From Parahalioglobus pacificus (GTDB taxonomy: Bacteria; Pseudomonadota; Gammaproteobacteria; Pseudomonadales; Halieaceae): 64,000 nucleotides of DNA. The notes under the pieces were generated by a model. That model worked only from the letters and a program-made list of their open reading frames with translations. It searched no databases and had not been told where the DNA came from. Positions within the stretch are counted from its first letter, which is position 1, and every line of letters begins with the position of its first letter. This document shows, one piece after another, positions 38,579 through 50,961 of this stretch. The position numbers and the translations under genes were made by a program. The stretch spans positions 1,798,001 through 1,862,000 of the forward strand of contig NZ_BMYM01000001.1 of assembly GCF_014652275.1 (NCBI RefSeq). The letters are read 5' to 3'.

Positions 38579-40573
38579 ATGTCAGAATTCTTTGTTGCCC
38601 CGCCGCTGCTGGGCATTCTAGGCTTGGTTGTGGCTTTGGTCGTGTACAAGGTCATGACCGGCTACGACCAAGGCGACGGCGTTGTCAAAAAAATCGGCGA
38701 TCAGATTCATCTCGGTGCGATGGTGTTCATGCATCGCGAATACAAAATGTTGGCGATGTTCGCAGCCGTATTACTCATCGGCATCGTGCTGTCGCCGCTG
38801 GGCGTCAATACAGCGATCGCCTTCACCGTAGGCGCCCTATCGTCGGCCACGGCCGGCTACCTGGGCATGTTTGCAGCTACCAAAGCCAACGTCCGTACCG
38901 CTGTCGCGGCGCACGAACACGGCGCGCCCGCTGCACTATCCATCTCCTTTTACGGTGGCTCCATTATGGGACTATGCGTGGCCTCGCTGGGCCTTATCGG
39001 ACTTGGCAGCCTGTACTGGTACTTCGGCGGTGAACCCCACACAGCGCACGCGATTCATGGCTTCGGCATGGGTGCCTCTGTCGTGGCGCTGTTTTCGCGC
39101 GTTGGCGGTGGCATCTTCACCAAGAGCGCCGACGTGGGCGCGGACCTGGTGGGTAAAGTCGAAGCCGGCATACCCGAGGATGACCCCCGAAACCCCGGCG
39201 TGATTGCGGACAACGTTGGGGATAACGTCGGCGATATAGCGGGCATGGGTTCAGATATCTTCGAGTCCTACTGCGGTTCGATGATCGCCTGCATAGCGAT
39301 TGCCTCCACGATGGCGATCAGCGCCGAGCAGCAGTCAGCCCTGATGTTTCTGCCGCTATCACTGGCAAGCGTAGGCCTGCTGTCCTCGGTGGTGGGCATC
39401 CTGATCGTAAGGGCGCGCTCATCCGCAGCACCCGAGACGGCGCTGCGCACAGGTACCCTCGCGGCACCCGTGGTGTTCGCGGCGATGGCCTGGTTCCTTA
39501 TACAGGCGCTGGGGCTGGACGCCAATGTCTGGTGGTCAGTCGTAGCCGGTGCTGTCGGCGGCGTTCTGATCGGACTAATTACCGAGTATTACACCGGTTC
39601 CAGCCCGGTTGAGAAGATAGCGCGCTCCGGCGAAACCGGGCCGGCCACAGTGATGATCACCGGGCTGGCGGTGGGTATGCAGTCGGTCGTATTGCCGGTG
39701 CTATTCCTCGCCGCCATTATCTTTATCTCGACCCAGTTATCCGGGCTCTACGGCGTCGGCATTGCAGCCGTTGGCATGCTTGCGACCGTGGGCATCACCA
39801 TGGCCATCGATGCCTATGGCCCCGTGGCAGACAACGCGGGTGGGATTGCCGAAATGGCGGGTATGGGTGAAGAAACACGCAAGATCACCGATGGACTGGA
39901 TGAAGTGGGCAATACCACCGCAGCCATTGGCAAAGGGTTCGCCATCGGTGCAGCGGCGCTTGCAGCGCTGGCGATTATTGCGGCCTTCGTGGAGACCGTT
40001 GAAGCCAACAACGCGGGCTTCAGTTTGGAAATGTCTGATCCAAAAGTACTGGTGGGCATGTTTATCGGCGGTACAGTGCCCTTCCTGATTGCCTCAATCA
40101 CCATGACAGCCGTTGGCGATGCTGCCTTCGACATGATCAATGAGATACGACGGCAGTTCCGCGAGATTCCCGGCTTGCTTGAGGGCAATGCGGAGCCCGA
40201 CACTGCTCGCTGTGTCGACATTGCAACCACGGCGGCGCTGCGGCGAATGATTCTTCCGGGCGCAATCGCAGTGGCAACTCCCGTACTCGTCGGCTTTGGC
40301 CTTGGCGCATCTTCACTGGGTGGCATGCTGGGTGGCGCACTACTTGGCTGCGTGCTCATGGCCTTAATGATGGCCAACGCCGGAGGGGCCTGGGATAACG
40401 CAAAGAAGTTCGTCGAGAAGGGAAATCTCGGTGGCAAGGGCTCAGATACACATGCTGCAGCAGTAGTGGGCGACACCGTCGGCGATCCGTTCAAAGACAC
40501 GTCCGGGCCATCCATGAACATTCTCATCAACGTCATGGCCATTGTAAGCCTGGTGATTGCGCCACTGCTTTAA
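38579..40573 (+). CDS. hppA: Membrane-bound proton/sodium-translocating pyrophosphatase
   Basis: 664 aa integral membrane protein with about 16 membrane segments that couples PPi hydrolysis to ion pumping. The catalytic segments [20 protein letters not shown] and [20 protein letters not shown] and the C-terminal [14 protein letters not shown] are intact. The segment [17 protein letters not shown] has Ala where K+-independent enzymes carry Lys, which predicts a K+-dependent enzyme; whether it pumps H+, Na+ or both is not settled by inspection. It is a single-gene unit. Confidence 0.97.
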   Translation: MSEFFVAPPLLGILGLVVALVVYKVMTGYDQGDGVVKKIGDQIHLGAMVFMHREYKMLAMFAAVLLIGIVLSPLGVNTAIAFTVGALSSATAGYLGMFAATKANVRTAVAAHEHGAPAALSISFYGGSIMGLCVASLGLIGLGSLYWYFGGEPHTAHAIHGFGMGASVVALFSRVGGGIFTKSADVGADLVGKVEAGIPEDDPRNPGVIADNVGDNVGDIAGMGSDIFESYCGSMIACIAIASTMAISAEQQSALMFLPLSLASVGLLSSVVGILIVRARSSAAPETALRTGTLAAPVVFAAMAWFLIQALGLDANVWWSVVAGAVGGVLIGLITEYYTGSSPVEKIARSGETGPATVMITGLAVGMQSVVLPVLFLAAIIFISTQLSGLYGVGIAAVGMLATVGITMAIDAYGPVADNAGGIAEMAGMGEETRKITDGLDEVGNTTAAIGKGFAIGAAALAALAIIAAFVETVEANNAGFSLEMSDPKVLVGMFIGGTVPFLIASITMTAVGDAAFDMINEIRRQFREIPGLLEGNAEPDTARCVDIATTAALRRMILPGAIAVATPVLVGFGLGASSLGGMLGGALLGCVLMALMMANAGGAWDNAKKFVEKGNLGGKGSDTHAAAVVGDTVGDPFKDTSGPSMNILINVMAIVSLVIAPLL

Positions 40574-40583
40574 ACAGTCGTTC

Positions 40584-40607
40584 AGCCCCGCGCTGTATGC
40601 CGGGGCT
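40584..40607 (+). terminator. Hairpin after hppA
   Basis: AGCCCCG (40584-40590) pairs with CGGGGCT (40601-40607) around a 10-nt loop, starting 10 bp after the hppA stop. The downstream sequence is only moderately T-rich, so termination may be inefficient. Nothing else is evident in 40608-40738. Confidence 0.5.
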
Positions 40608-40738
40608 ATTCACTCACTTTACTACTCGCCTAACGCCTAATACCGGGCTGCCGCGCCCGAGCTGCTAAACCGGTGCTGCCAAAATCGTGCTGAATACAGA
40701 ATGTTTCTTGCTGCGAGCATGCGCAGGTCTGCTCCTGC

Positions 40739-41395
40739 TCAGGAGGCAGCACTCATCGTTTTATCGTAGAGCTTATCGAGCACCCGAAGAAAGGTGTCAG
40801 GCGTTTGCGCGCCGGGTACCGGGTATCCGTCATTGAAGAAAAAGGCGGGCACCGCAAAGACATCCCTATCCATCCACGCCTGCTGCTCACTGCGCACTGC
40901 CGTGGCAAAGCGTTGATCGTCCAATATGTCCTTAGCCTCTGACACATCCAAGCCGACTGCGCCAGCGACCGCCACCAGCACGGACACATCGTTAACATCC
41001 TCACCGCGTGTGAAGAACGCCTCGAACAGAGCCAGCTTCAGCGCGGTCTGCTGACCCAGCAGCCCCGCCCAGTGCAGCAACTGATGGGCGCGAAAGGTAT
41101 TGCGCATCCGCTGGCCGCTACCGTCATTGAAGGTAAAACCAAAAGATTCACCCAGTGCCGTCAGCCTACTCCTGGCCTGTGCACTGCTGGCGGGTGTGGC
41201 GCCGTATTTCATTGCCATGTGCTCAGCAAAGTCCTGCCCTGTTTCCGGCATGCAGGGATTCAGTTCGAACGGGTGCCAGCGAAGCGTCACTGAAAAATGC
41301 TCCCGCCGCTGCTCCAATGCCAGCATCAACTGTTTATAGCCGATAATGCACCAGGGGCAGACGACGTCCGAGACAATATCGACCTTCAGCTCCAT
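40739..41395 (-). CDS. DsbA-family oxidoreductase (FrnE-like)
   Basis: 218 aa from the ATG at 41395; a TTG five codons earlier is also in frame. It is a thioredoxin fold with a helical insert, CPWC active site (SDVVCPWCIIGYKQL) near the start and the cis-Pro region FAVPAFFFNDGYPVPGAQT near the end. There is no signal peptide, so this is the cytoplasmic FrnE type rather than periplasmic DsbA. FrnE-like proteins act as disulfide oxidoreductases or isomerases in stress tolerance. Neighbours do not reveal a partner. Confidence 0.92.
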   Translation of the reverse strand: MELKVDIVSDVVCPWCIIGYKQLMLALEQRREHFSVTLRWHPFELNPCMPETGQDFAEHMAMKYGATPASSAQARSRLTALGESFGFTFNDGSGQRMRNTFRAHQLLHWAGLLGQQTALKLALFEAFFTRGEDVNDVSVLVAVAGAVGLDVSEAKDILDDQRFATAVRSEQQAWMDRDVFAVPAFFFNDGYPVPGAQTPDTFLRVLDKLYDKTMSAAS

Positions 41396-41488
41396 CGCTT
41401 TTACTGACAAAACACGAATCCCCCTCTCAATGAACGAAGACTATCGGATTCGGAGCTGCCATGGCCTGCCCGAACCCGAATCAGCGAA

Positions 41489-41914
41489 CTACACAGCGGC
41501 CAAAAACGCACGCACGACCATCACCCAGAGCGCGATGGAAGAGAGCAAATAGGCCATGAAACGGTGCATGACTGTGTTGTAGGTGCAATGAATCAGGCTG
41601 TGCACCGCGCGAAAACCGACGAACACCCAGGCACAGATCACGTGGAGTTGATCAACTTGCGTAAACACCGTCAGGTAAAAGCAGACCGCATAGAAGACGA
41701 TAGGCAGTTCAGACAGGTTATTCAGGTTGTCTGCGGGGGCTGACGGTGCTCCGGGTATCAAGCGCCGCGTGTCCTCGGGAGCTTTCATCTCAGCAACATC
41801 AACCTGATGCGTCTGCATAAAACCAATACGCTTGATGAAGAGCACCACCCAAACGATCAGGGTGAGCAGCATCATGCTGGCAATGGGTAGGGCTAATCCA
41901 CCTGAAAAAGACAT
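41489..41914 (-). CDS. MAPEG family membrane protein
   Basis: 141 aa with four predicted membrane helices; the first is GLALPIASMMLLTLIVWVVLF. The features NLSELPIVFYAVCFYLTVF and VFVGFRAVHSLIHCTYNTV, with the Arg-x-x-His motif, are typical of MAPEG proteins (microsomal glutathione transferase relatives). The bacterial function is largely unknown, possibly glutathione conjugation of lipophilic compounds. It is divergent from the ArsC/Spx-like gene. Confidence 0.87.
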   Translation of the reverse strand: MSFSGGLALPIASMMLLTLIVWVVLFIKRIGFMQTHQVDVAEMKAPEDTRRLIPGAPSAPADNLNNLSELPIVFYAVCFYLTVFTQVDQLHVICAWVFVGFRAVHSLIHCTYNTVMHRFMAYLLSSIALWVMVVRAFLAAV

Positions 41915-42056
41915 CGTATATTTTCCTTGTTATGGCACGACGCGCACACGCTAGCGCCTATTGCGCCGCGAGTACAGCAGGTAGGGCTGTGTCTGTGATT
42001 GACCTGGGGTATTTGCTATCCTTTTGCGCCTTTTTTCGTTAAGGAATTTCCACTCC

Positions 42057-42404
42057 ATGCTGACCCTCTACGGCATCAAAAACTGCGACACCGTGAAGAA
42101 AGCTCGCCGTTGGTTGGACGACCAGGGACTGTCCTACATCTTCCACGATGTGCGCGCAGACGGTCTCGATGCGGCTACCGTCAGCGCCTGGATAGAGCAG
42201 TTAGGTTGGGAGTCGGTTATGAACAAGCGCAGCACCAGCTGGAAACAGTTGAATGATGCACAGAGAGAGGCGATGAATGCCGAAGCCGCAACCAGCGCCA
42301 TCGTTGAAACACCCACGTTATTCAAGCGCCCGCTGCTAGACCGGGGTGGACAGTTCTCGGTGGGGTTCTCTGCCGGTGCCTACGAAACCCTTTTTGCCAA
42401 CTGA
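42057..42404 (+). CDS. ArsC/Spx-family protein (YffB-like)
   Basis: 115 aa from the ATG at 42057, with AAGGAA about 10 nt upstream. The opening LTLYGIKNCDTVKKARRWLD and NKRSTSWKQL are characteristic of the YffB subgroup of the arsenate-reductase-like thioredoxin fold, with one Cys in GIKNCDT. Such proteins are often encoded next to dapD or dapE, as here, but whether they reduce glutathione conjugates or act elsewhere is unclear. dapD follows after 28 bp. Confidence 0.92.
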   Translation: MLTLYGIKNCDTVKKARRWLDDQGLSYIFHDVRADGLDAATVSAWIEQLGWESVMNKRSTSWKQLNDAQREAMNAEAATSAIVETPTLFKRPLLDRGGQFSVGFSAGAYETLFAN

Positions 42405-42432
42405 ACTTCAATACTGATCGGAGACAGCCCTG

Positions 42433-45337
<2,905 letters not shown>

Positions 45338-45367
45338 AGTCGCTGTCTCTGAAAGTCTGGCCGCGCA

Positions 45368-46177
45368 TCATACAGAATGCGCGGTGTCGAAGGCACGTCG
45401 CACGTACACATCGAAGCGAATGGACTTGCCCCGCAACTGATGCGACGGCGCCGCGCCCGCCAAAGGCTGGGCCCGCAAGGGGCGCTTAACCACTACCCGG
45501 GCTGCGGCTTCATCCATCGCCCACTCGAACAGCGCATCGGCATCATCGCCGTTGCTGCCCACCAACAGTTGCTGCAGCAGGGCCAGATCGGCCTTAACGG
45601 CGGCACTCTTGCCGCGTTTGGGAAACATTGGATCCAGGTAGATAGTGTCGGCGGTAACTGGCGACAAAAGGCGGGCATCTCCGGCGTGCGCTGTCATTCT
45701 GGCGCCCACCGAAGAGAGCCAGGGGTCTATGGCCTGCCGAGCACGATCAAGGCCGTCTGCTAGCAGGGTTGCAACCACCGGATGCCGCTCGGCCATGACA
45801 ACAGTACAGCCAAGATCTGCGAGCACAAAACTGTCGCGCCCCAGTCCGGCGGTCGCATCCACCACACGAAGATTTTCCCGTTTACCGACCCCTACCGCGC
45901 GGCCCAGCAATTCGTTCTGGCCGCCACGCCGGCGGTGCCGCATGCCGCCGCTGCCAAAATCCACCTTCAGCGGTAATGGAGCAGCCTTGGCTACGCGCTG
46001 CAGACTGATACCCGCTTCGCCCACAATCAGCAGCATGTCGATATCAGCGTCAACGGTGTACTCGGTGCGTAGGACGGGCAAGGCCAGGGTTTCACCCAGG
46101 CGCTGGGCGCGTACTTGATCGCTATTGGTGCGAGGCCAAACGGCCAGGTTCGGCGCCACCATGCTGGCAGATTTCAT
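45368..46177 (-). CDS. rsmJ: 16S rRNA (guanine1516-N2)-methyltransferase
   Basis: 269 aa class I SAM methyltransferase. The SAM loop DATAGLGRDSFVLADLG, the YLDPMFPKRGKSAAVK catalytic DPMFP motif and GKSIRFDVYVRR at the C-terminus match the RsmJ (YhiQ) family. The first ~20 residues are variable, and the start could be the second ATG. It is cytoplasmic and modifies the decoding region of the small subunit. Confidence 0.95.
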   Translation of the reverse strand: MKSASMVAPNLAVWPRTNSDQVRAQRLGETLALPVLRTEYTVDADIDMLLIVGEAGISLQRVAKAAPLPLKVDFGSGGMRHRRRGGQNELLGRAVGVGKRENLRVVDATAGLGRDSFVLADLGCTVVMAERHPVVATLLADGLDRARQAIDPWLSSVGARMTAHAGDARLLSPVTADTIYLDPMFPKRGKSAAVKADLALLQQLLVGSNGDDADALFEWAMDEAAARVVVKRPLRAQPLAGAAPSHQLRGKSIRFDVYVRRAFDTAHSV

Positions 46178-46192
46178 GGATGCGCTTGGCGC

Positions 46193-47596
46193 TTACCGAT
46201 TGCGTTTGCGACTGCCGGGGCCGTGTCGACGCAGAATCTCCGCGAGATCATCAACCACCTCATTCGCGTCTCGGGCTTTTTCGGGCGCAGCGGCCTCAGG
46301 CTCAGCAGGCTCAGGCGCGGCCGGCTCAGGATTTTCCTCCGTGGGCGGCAAAGGATCAGTGTGGCCGGGCGCAGAAGTCTGTGCCACATCATGCTGCAGC
46401 GGTTGATCAGCGTTCACTGGCTGGGCAGCTAACTGCCCCGGCTCTACAGCTCCTCCCAGAGAAAGGACGCGGTCGGACAAGGCCACCTCCACCTCCAAGT
46501 TGTAGGCGTCGTGACTGAGGCCGTGTTTGTCTGTGATGGTAATCTGCGTCGGCTGCTCGCCACTCTTTGGATCATCGCCACTGAGCTTGCACACGATGGC
46601 ATCCACGGGCTTGCCCGCCAGTGAAATACCCTGCAAACCCGCCAGCCCTCGATTACAGCTGCGCACAAAACCCGGCGTCTTCACCTGCACCGGCAGCATA
46701 ACTCCACTGCGCTCCCTGCTGGGCATAGACCATTCGAAGTCACCCAGCAGCACCTGGCCGGGTTTCGCCGCATCCACCATACGGGCAAGCTCGATGGTCA
46801 CATCACCCACTATATAGCTGAACACCGTAGGGTTTACGCCCTCTGCCTGATAAAGCTCGTAGTGACTGCCAATGTGGAATGCCGAGCGAATCAACGGGAC
46901 GGTATTACCTTTGGACGCTGCCCGCGCGGCGGCATTGTCGGCCAGCACCAGGAGCAGGAAGTTGAATAGGTCCTGGCTGGCGAAAGGGGCCAGGTCACGA
47001 TTCCAGACGTAGTAACCATCTCCAGTAGTGGTGCGTGCAAAGTTCACCTCTATACCCTTACTCAACAGCTTGTTATAGGCCGAGTTGAGTGAGTAAGAGA
47101 GGCTATTGAGCTGGCTGGCCTGCTCAAACGGGGTGTACAGAGAAAACTCGGCGATATCAAACAACAATACGGCGCGGCTGTTCACAAAACTCAGCCCGTA
47201 GCGCTTGATCAGCTCTTCAACGGCGTGCTGCACGTTGTCGTCGTTCGCCAAGGGGCTCGCAAGTTTGATGAAGGTAGGGGGAACCCCCAATCGCTTGGCT
47301 ACATCAAACAGTTCTTCGCGTGACTTCCTACGCTTACCGGAAATCAGGTCACGGACAAACAGTTCATTCTCGGAAGCTTCTCCCTCGGCACAGTAGTTGC
47401 CGAGAAAATAGTGCGGCACCAGGATAACCAGCATGCCTTTGTCGTCGGGGCTCCAACACAGCACAATGTTTTGCCCAAGCCGCCACTGCTTGCGCAAGGT
47501 CGTCTCCAGTGCCTTGAGGTTACCGCGCTGCACAATACTGATCGCATCGTCAGGCTTTGCGCCACTTCCCCCGCCAGCTACGGTATTTTCAGCCAT
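46193..47596 (-). CDS. Protein with class III nucleotidyl-cyclase-like domain and acidic Pro-rich tail
   Basis: 467 aa from the ATG at 47596, with GAGAG 5 nt upstream; an ATG 15 bp earlier is possible. Residues ~141-310 resemble a class III cyclase homology domain. VLLFDIAEFSLYT has metal-site Asp147, and ARTTTGDGYYVW has Asp193. IELARMVDAAKPGQVLLG keeps the Arg and PGQ region, but the usual transition-state Asn is not evident. The first 140 residues are an unrecognised domain, and residues ~410-450 are Pro/Glu/Ala-rich, followed by a basic end. There is no signal peptide. It could be an active cyclase or a degenerate sensory domain. Confidence 0.72.
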   Translation of the reverse strand: MAENTVAGGGSGAKPDDAISIVQRGNLKALETTLRKQWRLGQNIVLCWSPDDKGMLVILVPHYFLGNYCAEGEASENELFVRDLISGKRRKSREELFDVAKRLGVPPTFIKLASPLANDDNVQHAVEELIKRYGLSFVNSRAVLLFDIAEFSLYTPFEQASQLNSLSYSLNSAYNKLLSKGIEVNFARTTTGDGYYVWNRDLAPFASQDLFNFLLLVLADNAAARAASKGNTVPLIRSAFHIGSHYELYQAEGVNPTVFSYIVGDVTIELARMVDAAKPGQVLLGDFEWSMPSRERSGVMLPVQVKTPGFVRSCNRGLAGLQGISLAGKPVDAIVCKLSGDDPKSGEQPTQITITDKHGLSHDAYNLEVEVALSDRVLSLGGAVEPGQLAAQPVNADQPLQHDVAQTSAPGHTDPLPPTEENPEPAAPEPAEPEAAAPEKARDANEVVDDLAEILRRHGPGSRKRNR

Positions 47597-47749
47597 GAAA
47601 ACTCTCGTCATCGCCCGTTGATCTCGCTAGCATTGTCGCTAACCCGAGCAAGCAGTCTAAGCCATGGCTGTCGGAACCCCAAATACACCTGCGCCGGAGA
47701 GCTGATTTGCTGGTCCGCAGTTCAAGAATCGAAAAACACGGGAAATCGC

Positions 47750-48256
47750 ATGACACCACAACCGATTAAAACCGCACTGGTCGCGTTAATGACGATGCTC
47801 GTGCTAGGCTGCAGCAACTATGATGTCAGCGTCAACGAGCGCACCGTCTACACAACAGAGCCACTTTTTGCAGACTTTGACATCGCCGATCCCGCACTCA
47901 ACCAATGCGTTAGTGAAGCTGTAGAACGCAAAAAAGTCACCAGTGCATCCCGACTGGTCGAATTGAACTGCAATGCCAGGGGCATCGAGAATCTGGCAGG
48001 TATTGGCGTATTCACGGGATTGGAGCAGTTGCAGTTGGCAGACAATGCCATCAGTGACATCAGCCCTCTGGTTCCGCTGTCCTCACTGGCCTGGCTGGTG
48101 CTGGACAATAACAACATCGCAAACCCGACACCGCTGTACGAGTTACTGTCGTTGCGCAAGCTATCACTGCGTAACAATCCGGGTCTGAACTGCCCCAACC
48201 TCAGCGCGCTGTTGCGTGTTGACAGCGCCGTTCTGCCAACACACTGCCCACAGTAG
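47750..48256 (+). CDS. Small leucine-rich-repeat lipoprotein
   Basis: 168 aa from the ATG at 47750 with GGGAAA upstream. A lipoprotein signal (ALVALMTMLVLGC) leads to a short domain and then three to four SDS22-like leucine-rich repeats: LEQLQLADNAISDISPL, LAWLVLDNNNIAN and LRKLSLRNNPGLNCPNL. Two cysteines near the C-terminus (NCPNL and THCPQ) could form a cap disulfide. Such modules bind proteins; the partner is unknown. The next gene starts 7 bp downstream, so the two are probably co-transcribed. Confidence 0.83.
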   Translation: MTPQPIKTALVALMTMLVLGCSNYDVSVNERTVYTTEPLFADFDIADPALNQCVSEAVERKKVTSASRLVELNCNARGIENLAGIGVFTGLEQLQLADNAISDISPLVPLSSLAWLVLDNNNIANPTPLYELLSLRKLSLRNNPGLNCPNLSALLRVDSAVLPTHCPQ

Positions 48257-48263
48257 TATCACG

Positions 48264-49157
48264 GTGCAACGCATTCTTCTCAGGGCAGTTGGGTGGTTGC
48301 CCTTCCCACTGTTGTACGGGGTGGCATGGCTTGCCTACCTGTTGCTCTACTACGTCGCCCGCTACCGCCGCGACGTGGTGCGCAGCAATCTCGAACGGGT
48401 CTTCCCCGAGAAAACATCAGCCGAAATCACAGCTCTGGGTAAGAACTTCTACCGCCACCTTAGTCGCAGTGCACTCGAGATTCTCAAAGCGAGATGTATG
48501 TCACCGGCGCAGTTTTCCGAGCGCATGCAACTGCTTAACCCCGAGGTCATCCGGGAATACACCGAAGACTTCACCCGTTCAGTGATCGTACTCACCATCC
48601 ACCAGGGAAACTGGGAATGGATGCTGCACGGCGCCATTGCCGAGTTGGGCATCCCCATAGATCCAGTGTACAAGCCGCTCCACAACAAGGCGGTTGATGA
48701 CATTGTGTTCGATATTCGCGCCCAATTTGGTTCACGGCCACTGTCGGTGGACGAGTCCACCAAGGACATCGTCAAGCGGCGTAAGGAGTTTCGATTGTTC
48801 GTCATGGTCGCGGACCAGTCTCCCACCCGACACGATCGTAGCTATTGGACCGAGTTTCTGGGACAGGAATCTGCATTCTTTCTGGGGGCTGAGGTTATCG
48901 CGAAGATGACCCGTTTCCCCGTGGTGTTCGCCCAGTGCCGACGTCAGAAGCCGGGTTACTACACGCTGGAGTTCTTGCCAGTGGCAACCCCCCCCTACGA
49001 AAAAGAGGGGCACGCCATCACTGAGCAATACATTGAGTACGCTGAGGCGGCGATCCGCGAGCAGCCCGAGACGTGGCTATGGAGTAATCGTCGTTGGAAG
49101 CGGGATCGCGCCGTCGAAGAGGCCAGGGAAAAAGCGGAACAGAGCCCAGCCAGTTAG
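48264..49157 (+). CDS. LpxL/HtrB-family lysophospholipid acyltransferase
   Basis: 297 aa from the GTG at 48264, just after the LRR lipoprotein stop. It has an N-terminal membrane anchor (LPFPLLYGVAWLAYLLLYYV) and the acyltransferase motif H-x4-E as HQGNWE (His113, Glu118), with MVADQSPTR as a second conserved block. The family adds secondary acyl chains to lipid A, or acylates related lipids, at the inner membrane. It is isolated from the main lpx block, so it may be a paralogue with its own acyl preference. Confidence 0.9.
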   Translation: MQRILLRAVGWLPFPLLYGVAWLAYLLLYYVARYRRDVVRSNLERVFPEKTSAEITALGKNFYRHLSRSALEILKARCMSPAQFSERMQLLNPEVIREYTEDFTRSVIVLTIHQGNWEWMLHGAIAELGIPIDPVYKPLHNKAVDDIVFDIRAQFGSRPLSVDESTKDIVKRRKEFRLFVMVADQSPTRHDRSYWTEFLGQESAFFLGAEVIAKMTRFPVVFAQCRRQKPGYYTLEFLPVATPPYEKEGHAITEQYIEYAEAAIREQPETWLWSNRRWKRDRAVEEAREKAEQSPAS

Positions 49158-49915
49158 GCGAGGCTAAGCCACTCCAAACCATCGCCTTGATCGGCAAAAA
49201 TCACACGTTCATCAGTGGGGTCAATGACCGCAGACAGGGCCGAGCGCGCCCGGTCGAGGCAGTTATTGTTTTCTGACACATGTGCCATCACCAAGTGGCG
49301 TAGGCCCTCAGTACCGACTGCGCTGAGAAACTGCACTGCCTGGTGATTGTTCAGGTGACCCCAGTCGCCGCCTACCCTGCGCTTCAGCGCCGGCGGATAC
49401 TCACCGGCCTGCAACATGTCCACATCATGATTGAACTCCAGCATCAGACCCTGGCACTGGCTATAACTTTGTATGACATGGGGAGTGATGCTGCCCAGAT
49501 CAGTCAGCACGCCCCAACACAGGTCGCCATAACTAACCCGATACTGGCAGGGTTCACGGGCATCATGCGGCACCGCAATGGCCTGAATGGAAAGGTCGCC
49601 GATAATGAAGGTATCACCGGCATTGAAACGAACGGTCTCGTGACAGCTCTGGATACGTCCCGTGCTTGCCGTACCGTGGGTGAGGTACACAGGAACTGAG
49701 GCATTTCGCGACAGCACCGCAACGCCCGCGCTGTGGTCGCTGTGCTCATGGGTGACCAGGATCGCGTCCAACTGCTCGGGAGCTACCCCCAGTCGCTGCA
49801 TGCGCCTGCGGGTTTCCTTCAGCGAAAACCCGCAGTCGATCATAACTAGCGTGCTGCCCGCGGCTATGAGTGTGGCGTTGCCTTTACTACCACTACCCAG
49901 CGACGCCAGCCGCAC
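49154..49915 (-). CDS. MBL-fold metallo-hydrolase (YycJ/WalJ-like)
   Basis: 253 aa starting with GTG at 49915, which overlaps the bamC stop (TAGTG). The opening LASLGSGSKGNATLI and the HEHSDH zinc motif (ILVTHEHSDHSAGVAV) define the YycJ group of metallo-beta-lactamase-fold exonuclease-like proteins. Further ligands lie in LTDLGSITP and MLEFNHD. It is coupled to dapA-bamC. Its 3' end overlaps the acyltransferase gene by 4 bp. The physiological substrate is unproven. Confidence 0.9.
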   Translation of the reverse strand: MRLASLGSGSKGNATLIAAGSTLVMIDCGFSLKETRRRMQRLGVAPEQLDAILVTHEHSDHSAGVAVLSRNASVPVYLTHGTASTGRIQSCHETVRFNAGDTFIIGDLSIQAIAVPHDAREPCQYRVSYGDLCWGVLTDLGSITPHVIQSYSQCQGLMLEFNHDVDMLQAGEYPPALKRRVGGDWGHLNNHQAVQFLSAVGTEGLRHLVMAHVSENNNCLDRARSALSAVIDPTDERVIFADQGDGLEWLSLA

Positions 49916-50961
49916 TAACTGATATTGCCTTTAATCAGGGCCAGCAGGGCCTGCTCTTCGCGCTTTTCCAGCGGCTGATCTGCATCCTCTGGAATCAGGC
50001 GGATATGCACGGAATCAGCGCCCTGCTCGGTCACTGTGGCGCGGAAGGTGCGACCTGCCAGGGGGTGGTCTTCGTCATCACCCCAAAGCCAGTCGAACCA
50101 GCCGTCCTCTTCCTGTCCCTGCGGGCCCAGAAAGCGCACGTAGTAGGCGCCGGCACTGCGGTCGCGATCCGTGATCTCAAAGGCTGACGATTCCAGCGCT
50201 CTTGGCATAGCCGCCCAGGCGCGATTGAACGGCAGACCCAGATCGATGTAAGTGTAGCCCTCATCGGACTCGGCCATGGCAATTCGACCAGAAGCGCTGA
50301 TTGCCTGATCGGCAATCATGGAGACGGGCGCATCGCCGGCACTGTTGGCGATGTACTGCGCCACAGAGCGCAACATCTCACCCTCCAGTTCCAGATTATC
50401 GGAGGCAGGTGGCCAGCTATTCACATCTCCGGCCTGATTCATTTGCAGCACGTGTAATTCACTGGTGCCGCGCTGCACACCGCGCTCGATACGGTAGCGA
50501 AAACGTGAAGCCATGGGTTGCGTCTCAAACTCGACCCAGCCGGTTTCCATAACGCCCGCGCCCGCATCCACACGCGCTGCCTGTATGTTGGCAGCGGCCA
50601 GGAAGCTCCGTACCTGTGGCCACAACTGCCCGGGAGCGACCGCAACCAGCGCCCAGCTCTCGTTACCCAGACGCTGGATTCGAACAACATCATCGGCATT
50701 GCCCGCCACCAGTGGCGTTGGCCGGGGTACTTCAAAGTCGCCCTCCAATACGAAGTCGTCCTGTACCGAAGGGATGGCATAGATTTCCTGCAATTGTCGC
50801 GGCTCTGTGCCATTCGGCATGTCCATTGGCGCGGTCTCGGGAGCACGTTTGTAGTCTTGTGTGCGGTCGGGGAACATACCCTCATCGCCCAGCAGCCAAC
50901 CACAGCCTGTCAACAGCCCGAGAGGGAGCAGCAGCGCACTGCGAGAAAGTAAACGGATCAT
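49915..50961 (-). CDS. bamC: Outer membrane protein assembly factor BamC
   Basis: 348 aa from the ATG at 50961; the frame is open further upstream, but that is inside dapA. It is a lipoprotein with lipobox [14 protein letters not shown], an unstructured N-terminal linker rich in Pro ([12 protein letters not shown]), and two helix-grip domains. It belongs to the BAM complex whose BamA is encoded at 21-24 kb. The dapA-bamC arrangement, overlapping by ATGA, is conserved in gammaproteobacteria. Confidence 0.93.
   Translation of the reverse strand: MIRLLSRSALLLPLGLLTGCGWLLGDEGMFPDRTQDYKRAPETAPMDMPNGTEPRQLQEIYAIPSVQDDFVLEGDFEVPRPTPLVAGNADDVVRIQRLGNESWALVAVAPGQLWPQVRSFLAAANIQAARVDAGAGVMETGWVEFETQPMASRFRYRIERGVQRGTSELHVLQMNQAGDVNSWPPASDNLELEGEMLRSVAQYIANSAGDAPVSMIADQAISASGRIAMAESDEGYTYIDLGLPFNRAWAAMPRALESSAFEITDRDRSAGAYYVRFLGPQGQEEDGWFDWLWGDDEDHPLAGRTFRATVTEQGADSVHIRLIPEDADQPLEKREEQALLALIKGNIS

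Noticed and set aside
41930-41960. TGGCACG near the MAPEG/ArsC-like intergenic region as a second sigma-54 site
   Set aside because: The -12 GC is absent at the required 10-bp spacing after GG, so it fails the core rule.
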